Positions 15,665 through 23,533 of a stretch of DNA of 64,000 bases are shown piece after piece. Position 1 is the first letter of the stretch, and every line of letters begins with the position of its first letter. A model generated the notes under the pieces. That model did not search any database, was not told the DNA's origin, and worked only from the letters and a program-made list of their open reading frames with translations. A program made the position numbers and the translations under genes. The DNA is from Clostridia bacterium (GTDB lineage Bacteria > Bacillota > Clostridia > Christensenellales > Aristaeellaceae): positions 43,269-107,268 of the forward strand of contig JAGBEX010000023.1 of the NCBI GenBank assembly GCA_017936765.1, written 5' to 3'.

Positions 15665-15830
15665 AATGGTTCTCCTTTTCTGCGGATGATTGTCCGCTGT
15701 AACTAATGTAATCGCGTATCAATTTACGCATAATCTGTGAAATGGTGGTGTCTTTCCGTTTTGCGATTGCCGTAAGGATTTCTTTCTCCTGGGGCAAAAG
15801 CCTAATGCCTATAGATGCGATATAAACCAC
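15594..15830 (-). CDS. Ribbon-helix-helix (CopG-like) small protein
   Basis: A 78-aa protein whose first half fits a ribbon-helix-helix fold: a beta strand (YIASIGIRLL), then PQEKEILTAIAKRKDTTISQ, IMRKLIRDYISYSG. RHH proteins in mobile elements act as transcription regulators or relaxosome accessory factors; no relaxase is visible here. The tail is polar and of low complexity. The start shown is a GTG very close to AAAGGAG, so the true start may be a few codons downstream. It is divergent from the WYL regulator and first in a unit with the TAG-interrupted and 90-aa genes. Confidence 0.6.
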   Translation of the reverse strand: MVYIASIGIRLLPQEKEILTAIAKRKDTTISQIMRKLIRDYISYSGQSSAEKENHYEHQPNESILHQTSDGNASNSQQ

Positions 15831-15894
15831 ACTCCTTTCATAGTCTATGCGAAAGCAAACAAGGGATTTGTTCAGCTCTGTCCAACATTTTGAA

Positions 15895-15921
15895 GGGACA
15901 AGGGTTTAGCGCAAGAATAGA
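15895..15921 (+). promoter_or_regulatory. Copy of the GGGACAA-GGTTTAGC motif upstream of the WYL gene
   Basis: GGGACAAGGGTTTAGC (15895-15910) followed by AAGAATAGATA repeats, with one change in the first 16 bases, the left arm and flank of the inverted repeat at 9501-9554. There is no inverted partner here. Its place in a second intergenic region of the same element suggests a shared regulator or recombination factor. Confidence 0.5.
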
Positions 15922-15970
15922 TATATATATAGTTGATAAATCTTGGTCGCCAGGGAAGGAGGTGCAGCCG

Positions 15971-17086
15971 ATGGCAGATGAAAAGAAAGATGAACGCGGA
16001 AAAAAGTTTCATCAAAAAGCCAAGCCGTATCTGGTGCTTCAATATCTTCTGAAATATTCAGATGAGAACAATGTGGTGCCAGGTGAGGAAATTGCAGAAG
16101 CAATCAAAGAGAATTACGAGATATCTGCTGAACGCCGCTCCATTTACCGTGACATCAAGGAAATAAATGCTGTTGCGTTGATGATGGAAGAAGGGTATAC
16201 CTTTGATGAAGCATTTGAAATGCTGGAAAAAGACCCTGCCGATGACTTGCGATTGATTGTGTATGACCCCAAGCAGAAGGGTTTCTATGTACGCCAGCGA
16301 CAGTATGACCTCAATGATATTCGCCTTATGGCAGAGTGTGTGTACTCCGCCAAGTTTGTTTCGGAAGGTCAGGCCAAGAGATTGGTTAAGGCTCTCTGCG
16401 GCATGGTTAGTGAACACCAGGCGGAACACATCAAACATGATGCTTTCCTGACTGACCGTGTAAAGACCAACAACCGCAGTGTTCTGAATAACATTGATAC
16501 CATCAACCAGGCCATGAGCCGCCGCCTGAACGGTCAGCCGCACAAACCGGAGAAGGTCAAATTCAAATACATGACCTATTCCATCAAGGACATGCATCAG
16601 CAAGTGGAACGCCGCCACGGTGGGGACTATATCGTCAGTCCGTTCTCGCTGGTTATCAATGATGGCAACTATTATCTGTTGTCCTATGATGACGGAAAGA
16701 GAGATATGCGAACCTTCAGCCTTGACCGCATGAAGGAAGTAGGATTAACTGGCATACCAAGAGAGGGCGAAGAAGTTTTTGCTAAACTTGATATGAATAC
16801 CTATTGCCAGCGGCGATTTGGGATGCATAGCGGCGAACAACGGGTGGTGACGGTTCGCTTTATTCCTCCGCTATTGGATACGGCAGTAGAACGGTTCGGT
16901 ACGAAGGATGCTGTATATTACAAACCGGATAACCGCCATTATGCTGTCAGAGCCAATGTGCAAATCAGCGACCAGTTCTTCGGGTGGTTGTTGGGCTTTG
17001 GCAAACGAATGAAAATCATTGACCCGCCTGAAGTGGTGGAACAGTTTAAGGAGTACCTGGATAAGGTCAGGGGAATGTACGAATAA
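15971..17086 (+). CDS. WYL-domain transcription regulator
   Basis: A 371-aa protein. The N-terminal winged helix (about 15-75: KPYLVLQYLLKYSDENNVVP...SAERRSIYRDIKEI) is the usual partner of a WYL ligand-binding domain (about 195-290: FKYMTYSIKD...YIVSPFSLVINDGNYYLLSYD, R-FSLDRM), with a C-terminal WCX-like extension (VTVRFIPPLLDTAVERFG...WLLGFG). WYL regulators sense nucleic-acid or nucleotide ligands and control phage defence, DNA damage and mobile-element genes. ATG 15971 follows AAGGAGG by eight bases; the longer open frame upstream lacks a ribosome site. Confidence 0.9.
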   Translation: MADEKKDERGKKFHQKAKPYLVLQYLLKYSDENNVVPGEEIAEAIKENYEISAERRSIYRDIKEINAVALMMEEGYTFDEAFEMLEKDPADDLRLIVYDPKQKGFYVRQRQYDLNDIRLMAECVYSAKFVSEGQAKRLVKALCGMVSEHQAEHIKHDAFLTDRVKTNNRSVLNNIDTINQAMSRRLNGQPHKPEKVKFKYMTYSIKDMHQQVERRHGGDYIVSPFSLVINDGNYYLLSYDDGKRDMRTFSLDRMKEVGLTGIPREGEEVFAKLDMNTYCQRRFGMHSGEQRVVTVRFIPPLLDTAVERFGTKDAVYYKPDNRHYAVRANVQISDQFFGWLLGFGKRMKIIDPPEVVEQFKEYLDKVRGMYE

Positions 17087-17088
17087 GA

Positions 17089-17122
17089 AAATGCGGCTGC
17101 CGCAGATGTGGCAGTCGCATTT
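17089..17122. terminator. Bidirectional terminator between the WYL and integrase genes
   Basis: A 13-bp stem with one G-T pair (AAATGCGGCTGCC at 17089-17101 with 17110-17122), flanked by A-rich and T-rich ends. It lies exactly between two convergent genes. Confidence 0.82.
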
Positions 17123-17124
17123 CG

Positions 17125-18336
17125 TTACAGTTGATTCAGTTTGTTCCGCAGGATGTCAATGCCTCCCTGTGATATTGCCAGGTAATACCGCTGCGTCACA
17201 TGAATGTTGCCATGCCCCATCTGATTACAGAGTAAATGCGTGGGGGTGTTCATTTCTGCCAGCATCGTTCCATAGGTGTGCCGGAGGTAGTGATATTTGA
17301 AGTCAATCCGCAGCATGTCCTTTATTTCCCGTGTGGCGTATTTCAGCGAATGCGGCGTTTGAAGTCTGCCGTTGTACAGGCAATTCACCATTTCCGTGGA
17401 TGGTATTAGCTCGCCCGTCACATCAGTAATCCATCGCCGGTTCTGATAGCGAAGGTCTGCGTATTCCTTTTCTTCCTCTTGGCGGTGTGCATACCGTTCC
17501 TTCATGTGTTCCAACAGCACATCATTCATGTGGATGACTCTTTTTGAGTTCCGGGTCTTGGGAGACAGCAGTTTAATCAGCCCATCCTGATACTGCATCT
17601 GCCGGTCAATGGTGATAGTGCCGTTTTCCAAATCAACATTGCTCCACTTCAGGCCAAAGCATTCATTCACTCGCAGACCGCAGTATCGCCCCAGCATGTA
17701 GGCTGTTTCTGTGTTGGTTCCCTTGAAATACTTGTCCAGTTTCGCCAGTTCCTCTTGGGTGAATATAACAATGTCCATATCATCGTCACGCTTTAGTTTG
17801 GGCATCTTGATTTTGGTGTCTTTGTTGGTGCAAAATCTATCACAGGTTTCCCTATCCAGATAGCCGCGCGAGTACGCCTGACCGAATATCAGGTAGAACA
17901 TTTTCAGAAACGACTCTACATAGCGATAGGAGTACCCATCCACATAGTACAGTTCCGTCAGGTAATCCATGATTTCGCCGCTGGTGAAGGTATCCAGATA
18001 GCGGTCACCAAACTTGGTGTACAGATGATTCTTCCACATGCTGTCCTGTTTTTTAATGGTTTGGTATGCCCTGTCCTTGCGGCCCTTGCTACGGAACTCT
18101 TCAAAGATGGTCTTGACTGTGCAGCGGGTAGGTGTCTGCCGCCCTGGCGGAACGCGCAAAGCACGAATAGCTGCATCACGGGCGGCGGCGGCATCTGACT
18201 TTGTTTTCAGTTTACGACCATCCTTATCTGTGCATTTCTTCCGGCATATCTTTTTGCCATCCACTACGACAGCAAAACGGTAGGCCCAGTATCCATCTGG
18301 CTTCTGGTAAATACCCGTCGTATCAACTTTACCCAT
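17125..18336 (-). CDS. int: Tyrosine integrase of the element
   Basis: A 403-aa phage/Tn916-type integrase that catalyses insertion and excision. It has an N-terminal arm-binding domain (about 8-60: IYQKPDGYWAYRF...KKCTDKDGRKLKTK), a SAM-like core-binding domain (about 75-165) and a catalytic domain with Arg222 (CGLRVNE), HYLRHTYG (His-x-x-Arg) and MGHGNIHVTQRYY, supplying the last His and the Tyr nucleophile. It lies at the right end, transcribed inward, with arm-type repeats just upstream and the displaced rubrerythrin end 165 bases beyond. This enzyme is the obvious agent of the 58-bp duplication. Confidence 0.96.
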   Translation of the reverse strand: MGKVDTTGIYQKPDGYWAYRFAVVVDGKKICRKKCTDKDGRKLKTKSDAAAARDAAIRALRVPPGRQTPTRCTVKTIFEEFRSKGRKDRAYQTIKKQDSMWKNHLYTKFGDRYLDTFTSGEIMDYLTELYYVDGYSYRYVESFLKMFYLIFGQAYSRGYLDRETCDRFCTNKDTKIKMPKLKRDDDMDIVIFTQEELAKLDKYFKGTNTETAYMLGRYCGLRVNECFGLKWSNVDLENGTITIDRQMQYQDGLIKLLSPKTRNSKRVIHMNDVLLEHMKERYAHRQEEEKEYADLRYQNRRWITDVTGELIPSTEMVNCLYNGRLQTPHSLKYATREIKDMLRIDFKYHYLRHTYGTMLAEMNTPTHLLCNQMGHGNIHVTQRYYLAISQGGIDILRNKLNQL

Positions 18337-18347
18337 TTTAGCACCTC

Positions 18348-18424
18348 AAAGTTGTACTAAAGTGGTACCAAAGATGTTAGAAAGATGTATGAAAGTTGAG
18401 TGACAGATGTACCAAAGATGCATC
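18348..18424 (+). repeat. Right-end array of short repeats (candidate integrase arm sites)
   Basis: AAAGTTGTAC (18348-18357) and AAAGTGGTAC (18359-18368) copy the left-end words. They are followed at 10-12-base intervals by related AAAGATGT(A/T) words around 18370, 18381, 18392, 18404 and 18415. The array lies directly upstream of the integrase gene, so integrase may also control its own promoter through it. Confidence 0.68.
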
Positions 18425-18500
18425 GGAAATGCTTGATTTTACTGACTTGCCGCAGTTCTCGCGGCGGCGGCCCAACGGGACGCCGACTTGGCCCAGCGTG

Positions 18501-18558
18501 CGAAGCCCGTCACGGCAAGGCTTTCGAAGGTCTCCTGAACCGCTACTTCGGCAAGTAA
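18501..18558 (+). pseudogene. Displaced 3' end of the rubrerythrin gene (right attachment site)
   Basis: These 58 bases encode ...[18 protein letters not shown] and stop, the last codons of reverse rubrerythrin, with no gene in front. They match 7957-8014 with four substitutions. This is probably the host gene's original end, since it is followed by host sequence and a terminator; the element carried the replacement end now fused at the left. Confidence 0.88.
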
Positions 18559-18572
18559 TGCTAAATGAAAAC

Positions 18573-18604
18573 AGGCCAGTCCCAAGTGGGGCTGGCCTTT
18601 TTTT
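18573..18604 (+). terminator. Original rubrerythrin terminator (host side)
   Basis: An 11-bp stem (AGGCCAGTCCC / GGGGCTGGCCT) and seven Ts, 14 bases after the displaced rubrerythrin stop. Confidence 0.88.
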
Positions 18605-18610
18605 GTGTGT

Positions 18611-19519
18611 TCACTTCTTCCTCCTGATCCTCGCCACGAAGAACCCCTCGTGCATCTCGTCCGGGCAGACGCACAGCGTGCCGGGCAGGGTCACGGGCAG
18701 CTGGGGGACGTGGCGCAGCAGCTCATGCTCGATGGGCAGCACCTCCGCGTTGGCGCGGGCGAGGCACTTGCGCACCACGTCCTCGTTTTCCATGCGCAGG
18801 ATGGAGCAGGTGGAGTACACCATTTCGTGGCCGGGCTTCAGCAGGCGCAGCGCCTTTTGCAGCATGGCGGTCTGGGTGGCGGCGGTTTTGTTCAGCCAGT
18901 CCCGGGTCATGCGGCGCTGGGGTTCGCCTTCCATCAGGGCAATGGTGCCGCTGCCGGAGCAGGGCGCGTCCAGCAGGATCTTGTGGAAGGAGAACAGGTC
19001 GTCCAGGCGGCGGGCGTCCTCCATCATCATGCCTACGCGGGAGGCGCCCTGCTTTTCCATGTTGTATTGCATCCGCTCGGCGCGGATCTTGTTCTTCTCG
19101 CAGGCGGTGATCAGCGCCTGATTGCCGGAGAGCGCTGCCAGCTGGGTGGTTTTGCCCCCGGGGGCAGCGGCCATGTCCAGGATGGTCTCGTCGGCCTGGG
19201 GACGCAGCACCAGGGGCGGGATCATGGCGGAGAGGTTTTGCAGGTAGATGCCGCCCTGCTCGTAGACGGGCAGCGCCTGCAGGGCATCCTCGCGCACGCT
19301 GCGGATGATCATGGCATCCTCGTACCACGGCACGTTTTTCCAGGTGAGGCCGGCCTGGGTCAGCTGGGCTTCCACCTCCGGGCGGGTGGTGCGCAGGGGA
19401 TTGACCCGCAGCGTCACCGGGCGGCGGATGGCATACCCCGCCTGGATGCGCTGGGCGGTCTCCGTGCCGTATTGTTCCTCCAAGAGGGTCGCGAGCAGTT
19501 CGGGGATCACAGGCAGCAT
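18611..19519 (-). CDS. RsmB/RsmF-family rRNA (cytosine-C5) methyltransferase
   Basis: A 302-aa NOL1/NOP2/Sun-family enzyme that transfers a methyl group from SAM to cytosine-5 in RNA. It has the SAM-binding DMAAAPGGKTTQ motif, DAPCSGSG with the motif-IV cysteine, and YSTCSI with the catalytic motif-VI cysteine. An N-terminal RNA-binding part (TLRVNPLRT...) precedes them. It lacks the NusB-like domain of RsmB and the C-terminal PUA extension of full RsmF/YebU, so it is a short clostridial form. ATG 19519 follows GGAGG by eight bases. It is the last gene of the five-gene minus-strand unit beginning with the M28 peptidase. Confidence 0.9.
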   Translation of the reverse strand: MLPVIPELLATLLEEQYGTETAQRIQAGYAIRRPVTLRVNPLRTTRPEVEAQLTQAGLTWKNVPWYEDAMIIRSVREDALQALPVYEQGGIYLQNLSAMIPPLVLRPQADETILDMAAAPGGKTTQLAALSGNQALITACEKNKIRAERMQYNMEKQGASRVGMMMEDARRLDDLFSFHKILLDAPCSGSGTIALMEGEPQRRMTRDWLNKTAATQTAMLQKALRLLKPGHEMVYSTCSILRMENEDVVRKCLARANAEVLPIEHELLRHVPQLPVTLPGTLCVCPDEMHEGFFVARIRRKK

Positions 19520-19562
19520 GGTGCATTCCTCCAAAATTGGGTTGGTGGTTGGTTTTAGTGCA

Positions 19563-19826
19563 TTATTCCGCCACCCACACCGGCGGCGTTGCGGGGCAGG
19601 AGAGGCTGCGCTTGGCGGCGCGGGCCTCCACATAGCAGCCGCAGCGGGCGCAGGTGCCGCTGTGCAGGGCTTCGCAGCTTTCGCACAGGGCGAGGCGGGC
19701 GTGGTAGCTTTCGTCGGACACGCGGCTTTCTTCCGGCAGGGTGGCGATGTACTCCGCCACCAGCCGCGCCATGTCCTCCTGGCCGCTGGCCATCAGCAGG
19801 CAGCGGCAGGGACGTTGTTCAGCCAT
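19563..19826 (-). CDS. Small cysteine-rich protein (DUF6171-like)
   Basis: An 87-aa protein with a helical centre (DMARLVAEYIATLPEESRVSDE) followed by CESCEALHSGTCARCGCYVEARAA...CPATPPVW, a probable zinc-binding knuckle. This matches my recollection of DUF6171, a small clostridial family of unknown role; the assignment is by eye. Its ATG lies inside the end of gluQ (8-base overlap), so it is made together with that enzyme, and the rRNA methyltransferase follows after 43 bases. Confidence 0.7.
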   Translation of the reverse strand: MAEQRPCRCLLMASGQEDMARLVAEYIATLPEESRVSDESYHARLALCESCEALHSGTCARCGCYVEARAAKRSLSCPATPPVWVAE

Positions 19827-20742
19827 GGGATGCCTCCATTTCCGGCAGCCGGATATCGCTGCGCTTCACTTTCTCCCAGCTGAACAGCGGAATGAGCTGT
19901 TCCAGTGTCATGGGGCGGTTTTCCTCAATGATGCCCGCGCTATAAGCCAGCATCCCCAGGATATCCTCCGGGGTGAAGCGGCGGCTGAGGGCAGACAGGT
20001 CAAGGTCTTTGTCCCGCTTGGCCAGGCGGCGACCTGCGTGATCCATCAGCAGGGGGATGTGGACGTACTCCGGTGCGGGGAAACCCAGCTTTTCCAACAG
20101 GTAGAGCTGCCTGGGCGTGGCGGAGAGAATGTCCCGGCCCCGCACCACCTGGTTCACGCCGGAGAGGGCGTCGTCCACCACCACGGCCAGCTGGTAGCCA
20201 AACAGGCCATCGGAGCGCCGCAGGATGAAGTCCCCGCAGTCCCGCGCCAGGTTTTCTCTTTGCAGGCCAAAGAGACCATCGGTGAAGGTGACCTCCGCAT
20301 CCGGCACCCGCAGGCGCAGGGCGGGGGAGCGGGTCTGGGACAGGCGGGCGACGTCGTCATTGGAAAGATGGGCGCAGGCGCGGTTGTACACCACCTGGGT
20401 GTCCCCAAGATTGGGCGCCTGGGAGGCCATCAGCTGGGCGCGGGTGCAGAAGCAGGGGTAGATCAGCCCCTGCTTTTGCAGTTCATCCAGATAATGCTGG
20501 TAGATGGCGCTGCGCTGGCTCTGCCACAGGGGTTCCTCGTCCCAGGTGAAGCCCAGCCAGGCAAGATCCTCGATGCATTGCAGGGAGAGCCGCTGGGGAC
20601 AGCGGGGAACGTCCAGATCCTCGATGCGCAGGAGAAATTTGCCGCCCTGGCTGCGCACGGAAAGATAGGCCAGCAGGGCGCAGAGCAGGTTGCCCAGGTG
20701 CAGCCGTCCGCTGGGGGTGGGGGCAAAGCGTCCGGTGATCAC
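19819..20742 (-). CDS. gluQ: Glutamyl-Q tRNA(Asp) synthetase
   Basis: A 307-aa GluRS-like catalytic domain without an anticodon-binding domain, as in GluQ (YadB), which attaches glutamate to queuosine-34 of tRNA(Asp). Motifs are FAPTPSGRLHLGN (HIGH region), a zinc site CFC...YNRAC, and RLAKRDKD in place of KMSKS. The length (about 300) fits GluQ, not full GluRS (about 480). It overlaps its upstream neighbour by four bases (ATGA) and its downstream neighbour by eight, so translation is tightly coupled. With the rRNA methyltransferase it gives this operon an RNA-modification flavour. Confidence 0.93.
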   Translation of the reverse strand: MITGRFAPTPSGRLHLGNLLCALLAYLSVRSQGGKFLLRIEDLDVPRCPQRLSLQCIEDLAWLGFTWDEEPLWQSQRSAIYQHYLDELQKQGLIYPCFCTRAQLMASQAPNLGDTQVVYNRACAHLSNDDVARLSQTRSPALRLRVPDAEVTFTDGLFGLQRENLARDCGDFILRRSDGLFGYQLAVVVDDALSGVNQVVRGRDILSATPRQLYLLEKLGFPAPEYVHIPLLMDHAGRRLAKRDKDLDLSALSRRFTPEDILGMLAYSAGIIEENRPMTLEQLIPLFSWEKVKRSDIRLPEMEASHG

Positions 20743-20960
20743 GGGTTCTGCTCCTCTTTGCGCTCGGCTGCCTTCTTTTGCAGCCAGTTGATCAAGAGGG
20801 ACAGCAGCCCCAGCATGAGAAACACGCTCATGGAGCCGTAGATCCAGCCGGGCTGGGCCGCCAGCTGGCCGGTGATGGTGAGGATGATCACCGCCACCAC
20901 GAACACCGCGGCGCTGATCAGCGCCAGTATGGCAAGAATGCGCTTGATGGTATCAATCAT
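20739..20960 (-). CDS. 73-aa two-helix membrane protein
   Basis: A small protein with two predicted membrane helices (about 8-30: ILAILALISAAVFVVAVIIL; about 38-60: WIYGSMSVFLMLGLLSLLI) and a charged C-terminus (QKKAAERKEEQNP). The family is unknown. ATG 20960 follows AAGGAG by seven bases, overlaps the peptidase end by eight bases, and its TGA overlaps the gluQ start, which supports it as a real gene of the operon. Confidence 0.8.
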   Translation of the reverse strand: MIDTIKRILAILALISAAVFVVAVIILTITGQLAAQPGWIYGSMSVFLMLGLLSLLINWLQKKAAERKEEQNP

Positions 20961-22227
20961 GCTTAGGCTCCTTCTTGAACAGATATTCGTCCACCTTGTC
21001 GCGGATCTCCTGGGCGATCTTCTTCTCAATAGGGAAGGAGGCCGCGCCGTCTACCCGCTGGGCCAGGTGCAGCGCCTGCTGCAGGGTGATGTTCAGGGAC
21101 TTTTCGTCCAGGTAGTTGCTCTTAAGATTATCGCGGCGGTCGTGGATATACCCCGCGCCGGCGGTGCCGAAGCGGCACAGGTTGATGGCCGGCACGCCCT
21201 TATCCGCAAAGGGGATGCAGTCGCTGGAGTAGATGTCCAGCTTGGTCTGGCAGGGGATGCCGATCTCCTTCATCAGGGCATCCACATAGCCCACGGCGGC
21301 CTCGGTGGCCAGCACGGGAGCGTTGTTCTGTCCCAGGGTGGCGGCGGCCACGTCGATGTTCACCATCAGCACGTGCTGGGCAAGCTCCTCCTCGTGGGCG
21401 GCGGTCCAGGCCTTGGAACCCAAGAGGCCCTGCTCCTCGGAGCCGTACCAGTTGAACTTCATGGTGCGCTTGGGCGGGTGGGCGGCGAAGTAGCGCAGCA
21501 GCTCCATGATGATCACGCTGCCGGACATATTGTCATACACGCCGGTGGAGAAGTACACGCTGTCGTAATGGGCGCCGAAGGAGATGATCTCATCGGGCTT
21601 CTCGGTGCCTTCGATCAACGCGCACACATTCTGGCTGGTGCCGTCGTAGTTCTCGGCAGTCAGTTCGATGTGCATTTCCTTGGCACCCCGGCGGACGATC
21701 TCCGCTGCATCGGCAGCCCGCAGGTTCAGGGCGATGGCGTCGCCGAAGGGATCGGTCATGGTCTCGCGAAGCTTGCGGATGTCGCAGTCCGTTTCGCTGA
21801 GGCGGTCGATGGTGGAGCCGGAGAAGGTCAGGATCGCCGCAGCGCCAGCCTTTTGCAGCTTTTCATAATCGGCGCGGCGCAGGCGGCCGTTGATCATAAC
21901 CGCCTTACCCTTCACCTGCTCCAGATGCACGGGCAGCAGGTTTTCGGCATAGTAGAAGGGCAGCTCCACGCCCTCTGCCGGGGTGGAGGCGGCACGCTCG
22001 TAGCCGGTGACCTCATATTCCTTCGCATAGGGCTTGGTGACCACCAGCTTGGCGTGATGCACCTTGCCGCATTTCACGGTGAATTCTTCGATGTGGGCTT
22101 CAGCGCCGGTGGCCTGGGCTTCGGTCAGCAGGCGCTGGGCGGCCTGTTTTTCAGCCTCGGAGCAGCTGACGCGCTCGTAGGCAAGCTCCTTCAAAAGGGA
22201 AAAGGCGCGGTGCGCGGATACGTTCAT
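20953..22227 (-). CDS. M28-family zinc aminopeptidase with PA-like insert
   Basis: A 424-aa metallopeptidase of the M28 (aminopeptidase Y/S) type. The zinc ligands are visible: GAHYDSVYFSTGVYDNMSG (His and bridging Asp), YGSEEQGLLGS (catalytic Glu-Glu) and VMVNIDVAA (Asp). A PA-like domain (about 90-190) precedes the peptidase part. There is no signal peptide, so it probably acts in the cytoplasm on peptides. ATG 22227 follows GGAGG by eight bases. It heads a five-gene operon with a -10 TATAAT about 30 bases upstream. Confidence 0.9.
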   Translation of the reverse strand: MNVSAHRAFSLLKELAYERVSCSEAEKQAAQRLLTEAQATGAEAHIEEFTVKCGKVHHAKLVVTKPYAKEYEVTGYERAASTPAEGVELPFYYAENLLPVHLEQVKGKAVMINGRLRRADYEKLQKAGAAAILTFSGSTIDRLSETDCDIRKLRETMTDPFGDAIALNLRAADAAEIVRRGAKEMHIELTAENYDGTSQNVCALIEGTEKPDEIISFGAHYDSVYFSTGVYDNMSGSVIIMELLRYFAAHPPKRTMKFNWYGSEEQGLLGSKAWTAAHEEELAQHVLMVNIDVAAATLGQNNAPVLATEAAVGYVDALMKEIGIPCQTKLDIYSSDCIPFADKGVPAINLCRFGTAGAGYIHDRRDNLKSNYLDEKSLNITLQQALHLAQRVDGAASFPIEKKIAQEIRDKVDEYLFKKEPKHD

Positions 22228-22255
22228 GATAACGACCTCCCATTCAATAGTGAAC

Positions 22256-22318
22256 CTATTATAGCACACCTGCGCGCCGCCGTCACCAGTTGCGCGAAAA
22301 ACTCTCTTGTGCTATGAT
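22256..22318. promoter_or_regulatory. Divergent promoters, M28 operon (minus) and radical SAM gene (plus)
   Basis: Minus strand: TATAAT at 22258-22263 with a weak -35. Plus strand: TTGCGC (22290-22295), a 17-base spacer and TATGAT (22313-22318). Confidence 0.7.
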
Positions 22319-22346
22319 AAAACCATCAAGATGGGAGGAATATTCA

Positions 22347-23471
22347 ATGTACATTTCCAAGAAGGATGCCCTGGCTTGGTTCGAGTTTTTTGCTGCCCTG
22401 CCGGAGGATGAGGGCCTCATGCCCCGCCAGCAGGAGATCGCTTATGCCGTGCTGGCACAGATCGAGCGTGCGGTGGAGCAGCGCCGTGAAGAAATGAAGA
22501 AGGAGATCCCTGGCCTGAAATCCCTGCAGGGGCGTACCTATTATGTGGGCGACGACGAGAGGTTCCCCGGGGGCTGCCGCTCCTGTTTGCTGGGTACCGG
22601 TTTGAGCGCCATCCGCAAGACCAACAAGTGCAACATCCAATGCCCCTTCTGCTACAACTATGGCGAGCTGCATTGCCAGCCCCCCATTGGCGACGGGCTG
22701 TGGGAGATCGGCGGGACGAAGTTCTATGAGGACGACCTGGACCTGCTGCTGAGCATCCACAACAAGCCCACGGGCATCGCCTATGTGTATCTGGAACCCT
22801 TTATGGAGATCGAGAAATACTACGGCGTGATCAGCAAGTTCCACCAGGCGGGCATCCACCAGCATATGTACACCAACGGCACTCTCTGCACCGAGGAAAA
22901 CCTCCGCGCCCTGGGCGAGGCCGGGCTGGACGAACTGCGGTTCAACCTGGGTGCGACCAACTGCGCCGATAAGGTGATCGCCAGCATGGCCATGGCGAAG
23001 AAGTACATCAAGAAGGTGGGCATCGAGACCCCCATGACCCCGGACTTCTTTGAGCAGTTCCAGGAGAAGAAGGAGCAGATCCTGACCACCGGACTGGACT
23101 TTATCAACTGCGCCGAGCTGCACCTGAACCCCAATAACATCGGCAATTATGAGGGTGAACCCATGTACATGACAAGGCTGGGGTATCTTTCTCCCATCTG
23201 GAGCCGTGACCTGACGCTGCGCTTCATGAAGCAGGCGGCGGAGGAAAAGTGGCCCATTGCTGTGCATGATTGCTGCAACCGCACCAAATTCGCCCGCGAC
23301 CTGAACCTGAAAAGTAAGGAAGGCGGCTGGTTTGGCCAGAGCAGCTATGGCAGCGAGTTTGACGTGCTGCCCTGGTGGGCGTTCCTCCCCACACTTTACG
23401 ATAAAGCTATCCAGTTTACAAAAGAAGAAGAGTTGCCCGATGGTTACAGGCCCGGCCAGTTGGTTTTCTAA
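22347..23471 (+). CDS. Radical SAM enzyme of unknown substrate
   Basis: A 374-aa protein with the radical SAM cluster motif C-x3-C-x2-C in NKCNIQCPFCYNYGE (about residues 100-112), a preceding CRSC pair, and YTNGTL plus FNLGATN strands typical of the partial TIM barrel. Late cysteines (HDCCNRTKF) could bind an auxiliary cluster. It generates the 5'-deoxyadenosyl radical, but the substrate cannot be told and there is no partner gene beside it. ATG 22347 follows GGGAGGAA. The gene ends without an obvious terminator before the promoter at 23505. Confidence 0.87.
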   Translation: MYISKKDALAWFEFFAALPEDEGLMPRQQEIAYAVLAQIERAVEQRREEMKKEIPGLKSLQGRTYYVGDDERFPGGCRSCLLGTGLSAIRKTNKCNIQCPFCYNYGELHCQPPIGDGLWEIGGTKFYEDDLDLLLSIHNKPTGIAYVYLEPFMEIEKYYGVISKFHQAGIHQHMYTNGTLCTEENLRALGEAGLDELRFNLGATNCADKVIASMAMAKKYIKKVGIETPMTPDFFEQFQEKKEQILTTGLDFINCAELHLNPNNIGNYEGEPMYMTRLGYLSPIWSRDLTLRFMKQAAEEKWPIAVHDCCNRTKFARDLNLKSKEGGWFGQSSYGSEFDVLPWWAFLPTLYDKAIQFTKEEELPDGYRPGQLVF

Positions 23472-23504
23472 GCAAATGTTGCGATTTTATTCAGCAGATT
23501 TCGC

Positions 23505-23533
23505 TTGACAAGTCGCTGATGGTCATATATGAT
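23505..23533 (+). promoter_or_regulatory. Consensus promoter with long leader for the secreted repeat protein
   Basis: A perfect TTGACA (23505-23510), a 17-base spacer and TATGAT (23528-23533). The leader of about 125 bases contains two hairpins (CTTAAC/GTTAAG near 23570 and GAATGGG/CCCATTC near 23615) before the AGGAGG. It does not match a riboswitch class I know. Confidence 0.88.

Larger units (their letters stand above)
8015..18558. mobile_element. 10.5-kb integrative element inserted at the 3' end of the rubrerythrin gene
   Basis: The bounds are the 58-bp duplications of the rubrerythrin 3' end. The element codes for a tyrosine integrase at its right end, arrays of short arm-type repeats near both ends, a serine resolvase, an ArdC-like antirestriction protein, XRE, RHH and WYL regulators, a DnaQ-TPR-NUMOD1 protein, two paralogous small proteins and several unknowns. 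GC content and codon use are visibly lower than in the host genes on either side. I recognise no relaxase, coupling protein, type IV secretion or phage structural gene, so it is either an element mobilised in trans or an unfamiliar satellite. Confidence 0.88.

Noticed and set aside
8015..18558. Interpretation of the element as a prophage or complete conjugative element
   Set aside because: No capsid, portal, terminase, tail, relaxase, coupling protein or type IV secretion gene can be recognised.
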